Of a stretch of DNA of 64,000 bases, positions 60,089-64,000 are shown in pieces. Source of the DNA: Bog-473 sp963745175. GTDB taxonomy: Bacteria > Actinomycetota > Acidimicrobiia > Acidimicrobiales > RAAP-2. Below the pieces are notes generated by a model. It ran no database searches. It was not told where the DNA came from and saw only the letters and a program-made list of their open reading frames with translations. A program made the position numbers and the translations under genes. The stretch is taken from assembly GCA_963745175.1 (NCBI GenBank), contig CAVUWK010000007.1, positions 248,001 to 312,000 on the forward strand. The letters run 5' to 3'. Positions within the stretch are counted from its first letter, which is position 1. Every line of letters begins with the position of its first letter.

Positions 60089-61114
60089 ATGCCGGCCGAA
60101 GGACGTGTGCGCTGGCCGCGGGCGACCAAGGCTCCCGCCCTGCCCGAATCGTTCCCCGACTCGGGGTTGCTCGAGGACCTCCCGGCCGCCGAACTGCACC
60201 GAGGGCTGTTCCACCTCCTCTTCGGCCGGGATCCCGCCCCCGACGACCCCTTCGTGGCGGAGCTGGAACGCGGCACGACGAGCCCGCGCCAGCTCATGGA
60301 GTGGCTGATCCACTCGGCCGAGTGGAGCCACTCGGCGCCCATGACCGAGTTCGGCCCGTCCCTCCACTACGGGCGCGGCGTCTTCATCCGCAGCCTGCCG
60401 AAGGCATGGCGGATCCTCGACATCGGCGGCGTTGCCCTCGGCGTGCCCTACGGCGCGCTCGTCCTGATGGGGTACCCGTACACGTTCAAGGAGATCGTGA
60501 TCGTCGACTTGCCGAGCGAGGACCGCCACGAGCTGTATCAGGACGACCAGAGCCTCACCTCGGTCGACGTCGCCGGAGGGCGGGTGAGCTACCGCTACCA
60601 CTCCATGACCGACCTGAGCAGCTACCCGGCGGCGTCGTTCGACATGGTCTACAGCGGGGAGAGCATCGAGCACATCACGCGGGCGGAGGCCGAGCACGTG
60701 CTGGGGGAAGCCCGGCGTGTCCTCAAGCCGGGGGGGATCCTGGCCCTCGACACCCCCAACGCCAAACTGACCCGGCTGCAGCAGGACGCGTACATCGACC
60801 CGGACCACAAGTACGAGTACCGGCACGCCGAAATGGCGGCCATGCTCCGCGGCAACGGCTTCGTGATCGAGCGGGCGATGGGGATCAACTACGGCGGCGA
60901 CTCCGTGGCCCGTGGCGTCTTCGATCCCACCGAGCTCGCCACCAAGCGCGGCGTCTTCGACGACATCGAGAATTGCTACCTGCTCGCCTACGTCTGCCGC
61001 CGCCCGCGCCGCCCCAGCGCGCGGACCGCGGCCGCGCAGGCCTGGTGGCGCGTGGCCGGGACGCAGGCCACACCGCGGCGGGCGCTGGGCCGGGCCCGCC
61101 GAATGTTCGCCTGA
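60089..61114 (+). CDS. SAM-dependent methyltransferase with N-terminal DUF4214-like segment
   Basis: 341 residues from the ATG at 60089. The first 75 residues (LFHLLFGRDPAPDDPFVAEL then LMEWLIHSAEW) resemble a DUF4214-type repeat, seen in surface and glycan-related proteins. The methyltransferase core has motif I WRILDIGGVALG, then FDMVYSGESIEHI and LGEARRVLKPGGILALDTPN. The C-terminus is Arg-rich. Position after a glycosyltransferase suggests glycan or glycolipid methylation (inference). Confidence 0.8.
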   Translation: MPAEGRVRWPRATKAPALPESFPDSGLLEDLPAAELHRGLFHLLFGRDPAPDDPFVAELERGTTSPRQLMEWLIHSAEWSHSAPMTEFGPSLHYGRGVFIRSLPKAWRILDIGGVALGVPYGALVLMGYPYTFKEIVIVDLPSEDRHELYQDDQSLTSVDVAGGRVSYRYHSMTDLSSYPAASFDMVYSGESIEHITRAEAEHVLGEARRVLKPGGILALDTPNAKLTRLQQDAYIDPDHKYEYRHAEMAAMLRGNGFVIERAMGINYGGDSVARGVFDPTELATKRGVFDDIENCYLLAYVCRRPRRPSARTAAAQAWWRVAGTQATPRRALGRARRMFA

Positions 61115-61132
61115 CCCGGGCGGGCCGCTCCC

Positions 61133-62107
<975 letters not shown>

Positions 62108-62165
62108 GGCTGTCGGCTCCTCTCGTCGGGCCCACCCTACGGGTGGTCGCCCGGTGACGGACGCG

Positions 62166-62606
62166 TCAGAGTCCGGGGTTGGCGGTGATGGCGCCGGCGC
62201 GGACGAAGACGGCGCAGCGCCGGTCCGCCGCCATGACGCGATCGAATTCAGCCCAGTCGTCGTGGGTGCCGCCGGCGGCGACGAAGACCGACCGGATGGT
62301 GGCCGGCACGTCGAGGCCGAGTGCGGCGCCGTCGTCGGGCCCGACCAGGCGCACCGGTCCCGAGACGGAGGCCCACTCGAAACCGGCCCGGAAGACGACG
62401 GTGGCCCGGCCCGAGGACCGGAGCAGGTCGAGCTTCCGCGTGCCTCCGCCCAGCACCGCGGCGACACCGGGCGTCCCGTCCACGGGGTCGGCGAGCACAC
62501 CGGCACTGACCACCGAGGCGTGCACCGTCCCGTCGGGGCGCGCGATGGCGAAGACGGCCAGGTGGTCCGCCGCGGCCAGCCGGGTGACATCGTCGAGATC
62601 TGCCAT
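62166..62606 (-). CDS. Pyridoxamine 5'-phosphate oxidase-like (F420/FMN-binding) protein
   Basis: 146 residues from the ATG at 62606 (MADLDDVTRLAAADH); the longer frame upstream is out of register with sense. The split-beta-barrel pattern LAVFAIARPDGTVHASVVSAG, with GGGTRKLDLLRSSGRATVVFR further on, matches the actinobacterial PPOX group that often uses F420. 58 bp before the aldo/keto reductase, possibly in one transcript. Confidence 0.8.
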   Translation of the reverse strand: MADLDDVTRLAAADHLAVFAIARPDGTVHASVVSAGVLADPVDGTPGVAAVLGGGTRKLDLLRSSGRATVVFRAGFEWASVSGPVRLVGPDDGAALGLDVPATIRSVFVAAGGTHDDWAEFDRVMAADRRCAVFVRAGAITANPGL

Positions 62607-62702
62607 GGCGAGAGTCTCCCGCGTCGCGTCCACGGCAGCATCCGCCCGCTGACCCCATGAACGGTGTTCCGAAACATGAAACGGGCCCGTTGAGAGTTGC
62701 GG

Positions 62703-62740
62703 AAAAAGTCCCCCCGAGGGACAGCCCCGAGGGGGTTGGG
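62703..62740 (-). terminator. Intrinsic terminator after rimI
   Basis: On the minus strand a GC-rich stem (CCCCCTCGGGG pairing imperfectly with CCCTCGGGGGG across a CTGT loop) is followed by ACTTTTTCC. It lies about 65 bp after the rimI stop and is the only hairpin with a clear T-run noticed in this window. A second palindrome (62767-62783) sits between it and rimI. Confidence 0.6.
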
Positions 62741-62803
62741 CACGCTGATCGGGTCGGTCCCACGAGGCGCCCGGTCCGGGCGCGCGTGGCGTGCGGCGTG
62801 GGG

Positions 62804-63316
62804 CTAACCCTCCTGGAGCGCCAGCCCGGCGGCGGCCAGTTCGTCGAGGCGCAGCGCGTACTCGTCGGAGTCGATGTCGTAGACCCACATGACGAGCGCG
62901 TCCTGCCCGGTGACCGGGTAGTAGTTCTTGCGCACCGCGACCGGGGCGAACCCGAAGCGACGGTAGAGCGCCTGTGCGGGCTCGTTGTTGGCCGCCACCT
63001 CGAGCGAGATGTGCTTGATCCCGCCGGCCAGCAGGCTGCGGATGCCGTCGACGATCAAGGTGATGGCCACGCCCGAACGCTGGAAGCTCGGAGCCGTGGC
63101 GAGGGTGGTCATGTGCGCGTCGTCGTCCACCATCATGAACCCGATGTAGCCCGCCATCTCCTCGCCGTCCCAGGCGGCGCGGTATTGGCGACCCTTGCGC
63201 AGGGCCAGCTCGGAGTTGAAGACCTCGACCGACCACGGCTCGGGGAAGACCTTGCCCTCTATGCGGAGCACGTGGCGGAGGTCCCTCCGCTTCAGCTTCT
63301 CGATGCGCAGCGTCAT
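62804..63316 (-). CDS. rimI: Ribosomal protein S18 alanine N-acetyltransferase (RimI-type GNAT)
   Basis: 170 residues. RimI features: KRRDLRHVLRIEGKVFPEPWS near the N-terminus, TTLATAPSFQRSGVAITLI at the acetyl-CoA loop, EVAANNEPAQALYRRFGF and RKNYYPVTGQDALVMWV toward the end. The pyrophosphate loop SFQRSGVA is less Gly-rich than usual (normally R/Q-x-x-G-x-G/A). 12 bp after tsaB. The expected downstream tsaD is not here; a terminator and unrelated genes follow. Confidence 0.88.
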   Translation of the reverse strand: MTLRIEKLKRRDLRHVLRIEGKVFPEPWSVEVFNSELALRKGRQYRAAWDGEEMAGYIGFMMVDDDAHMTTLATAPSFQRSGVAITLIVDGIRSLLAGGIKHISLEVAANNEPAQALYRRFGFAPVAVRKNYYPVTGQDALVMWVYDIDSDEYALRLDELAAAGLALQEG

Positions 63317-63328
63317 GTCCGTACGTCC

Positions 63329-64000
63329 TCAGCCTCGCACGGCGCGTGCGAAGTTGCTCTTGGCGTCCGCCTCACGCATATAGAGGGGAACGACGGCACC
63401 GGGCGCGACTGGCGGATCTCCCGCGTCGAGCCGGGCCCGGGCCAGGTCGAGCAAGGCCACCGGGGGCGGGAAGGACAGACCGGGCCTCACCGTCTCGACC
63501 CCGCTGGCCGTCTCGAGCACCTGCCCGTAGCGCTGCGCGCCATCGCCGACGGCCCGCAGCGGCGCCCCGGCGAGCTCCCCGAGCGCGGCGACCAGGTCGT
63601 CCGGCGTGAACAGCCCCGGGGCGAGACGCGCCTCGGGGTCCACCCCCGTGGCCCCGATCTCGTGCACCGTGGCGAACACCTCGCCCCGCCGGGCGTCGAT
63701 GCAGGCCAGGACCAGGCCGCGCAACCCCGCCCCGGCGGCGCCCGCGGTGAGGATGTCCAGGCTGCTCGCCCCGACGACTCCGATGCCGAGCGACTGGGCC
63801 AGGCCCTTGGCCGCGGCGACACCGACCCGCAGCCCGGTGAAGAGGCCGGGGCCCACGTCGACCGCCACCACGCCCAGGTCCGTGGGGACCAGCTCCAGCT
63901 GCGCCAGGAGGTGCTCGAGCGCGGGCGTCAGCGTCTCGACGTGGCGGCGGCGACCGGTCAACGCCAGCTCGGCCTGCACGCCGCCCGGCGTGCGCACGGC
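63329..64000 (-). CDS. tsaB: tRNA threonylcarbamoyladenosine biosynthesis protein TsaB, 5' end off window
   Basis: 224 codons visible, entering at the right edge in frame; about 15 N-terminal residues (the LAIDTAT-like start) are missing. RRHVETLTPALEHLL, VVAVDVGPGLFTGLRVGVAAAKGLA and ACIDARRGEVFA are TsaB signatures. It works with TsaD and TsaE to make the universal t6A37 modification. The GTG at 63997 is internal, not the real start. Cotranscribed with rimI. Confidence 0.92.
   Translation of the reverse strand, partial: AVRTPGGVQAELALTGRRRHVETLTPALEHLLAQLELVPTDLGVVAVDVGPGLFTGLRVGVAAAKGLAQSLGIGVVGASSLDILTAGAAGAGLRGLVLACIDARRGEVFATVHEIGATGVDPEARLAPGLFTPDDLVAALGELAGAPLRAVGDGAQRYGQVLETASGVETVRPGLSFPPPVALLDLARARLDAGDPPVAPGAVVPLYMREADAKSNFARAVRG

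Overview
High-GC DNA with GTG and TTG starts and dense 4-bp start/stop overlaps. Several markers point to a high-GC actinobacterium: an Sdh1-type succinate dehydrogenase, GuaB3, an F420-type (Ddn-like) reductase, a DinB-like protein and a CIRCE-controlled groSL. The C-terminal repeats that begin GYWLVASDGG, together with secreted IPT/TIG proteins, make class Acidimicrobiia my best guess (inference, no search run). Gene neighbourhoods recall Mycobacterium tuberculosis blocks from memory: pcrA-sucC-sucD-purN-purH-ChlI-like ATPase, and tsaB-rimI-groS-groL-guaB3-guaA.

Layout. 1-7.3 kb: a ChlI-like AAA+ ATPase cut by the left edge, then a LysR regulator divergent from a three-gene succinate dehydrogenase operon, then an SCP2-like protein and a short-chain dehydrogenase. 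7.3-12.9 kb: small accessory genes (two short unknown ORFs, a TetR/F420-reductase divergent pair with a textbook promoter, GNAT, DinB-like, a DUF347 membrane protein, Gfo/Idh oxidoreductase). 12.9-21.7 kb, all on the minus strand: TCA cycle (mdh, icd), a two-gene unit resembling a toxin-antitoxin system, and one-carbon/purine genes (metF, folD, purH, purN). 21.7-37.4 kb, minus strand: a phosphate-uptake and surface locus. It runs pstC-pstA-pstB-pstS, two more PstS-like proteins, a sortase-fold protein lacking its catalytic His and Cys, a 1401-residue secreted modular repeat protein and two small secreted proteins. 37.6-39.2 kb: an ion channel and a membrane protein. 39.2-47.0 kb, minus strand: guaB3-guaA-pcrA-B12-binding protein-sucC-sucD. 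47.2-52.8 kb: hydratase-like protein, Nudix hydrolase, lipoprotein, secreted phosphoesterase and a frame-disrupted secreted protein. 52.9-55.1 kb: groS-groL. 55.2-57 kb: two tandem paralogous secreted proteins, one with two compensating frame shifts. 57-64 kb: GH13 glucosidase, glycosyltransferase, methyltransferase, aldo/keto reductase, PPOX-type protein, rimI and tsaB (cut by the right edge).

How it fits together. Central metabolism dominates: sucCD, sdhCAB, mdh and icd cover much of the TCA cycle, and purN, purH, folD, metF, guaB3 and guaA cover purine and one-carbon supply. The most unusual part is the Pst/surface locus, whose genes are chained by overlaps and probably translated together; it separates sucD from purN, which I recall as close neighbours in mycobacteria. 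The best candidate for an undescribed system is either this locus (dead sortase plus divergent PstS proteins plus giant repeat protein) or the small nucleotidyltransferase pair at 16.0-17.1 kb, with its 11-bp tandem-repeat promoter and predicted leaderless mRNA.

No tRNA, rRNA, CRISPR array or insertion sequence was recognised. No gene-free stretch exceeds 300 bases; the longest, 37384-37657, holds the presumed pst promoter region.
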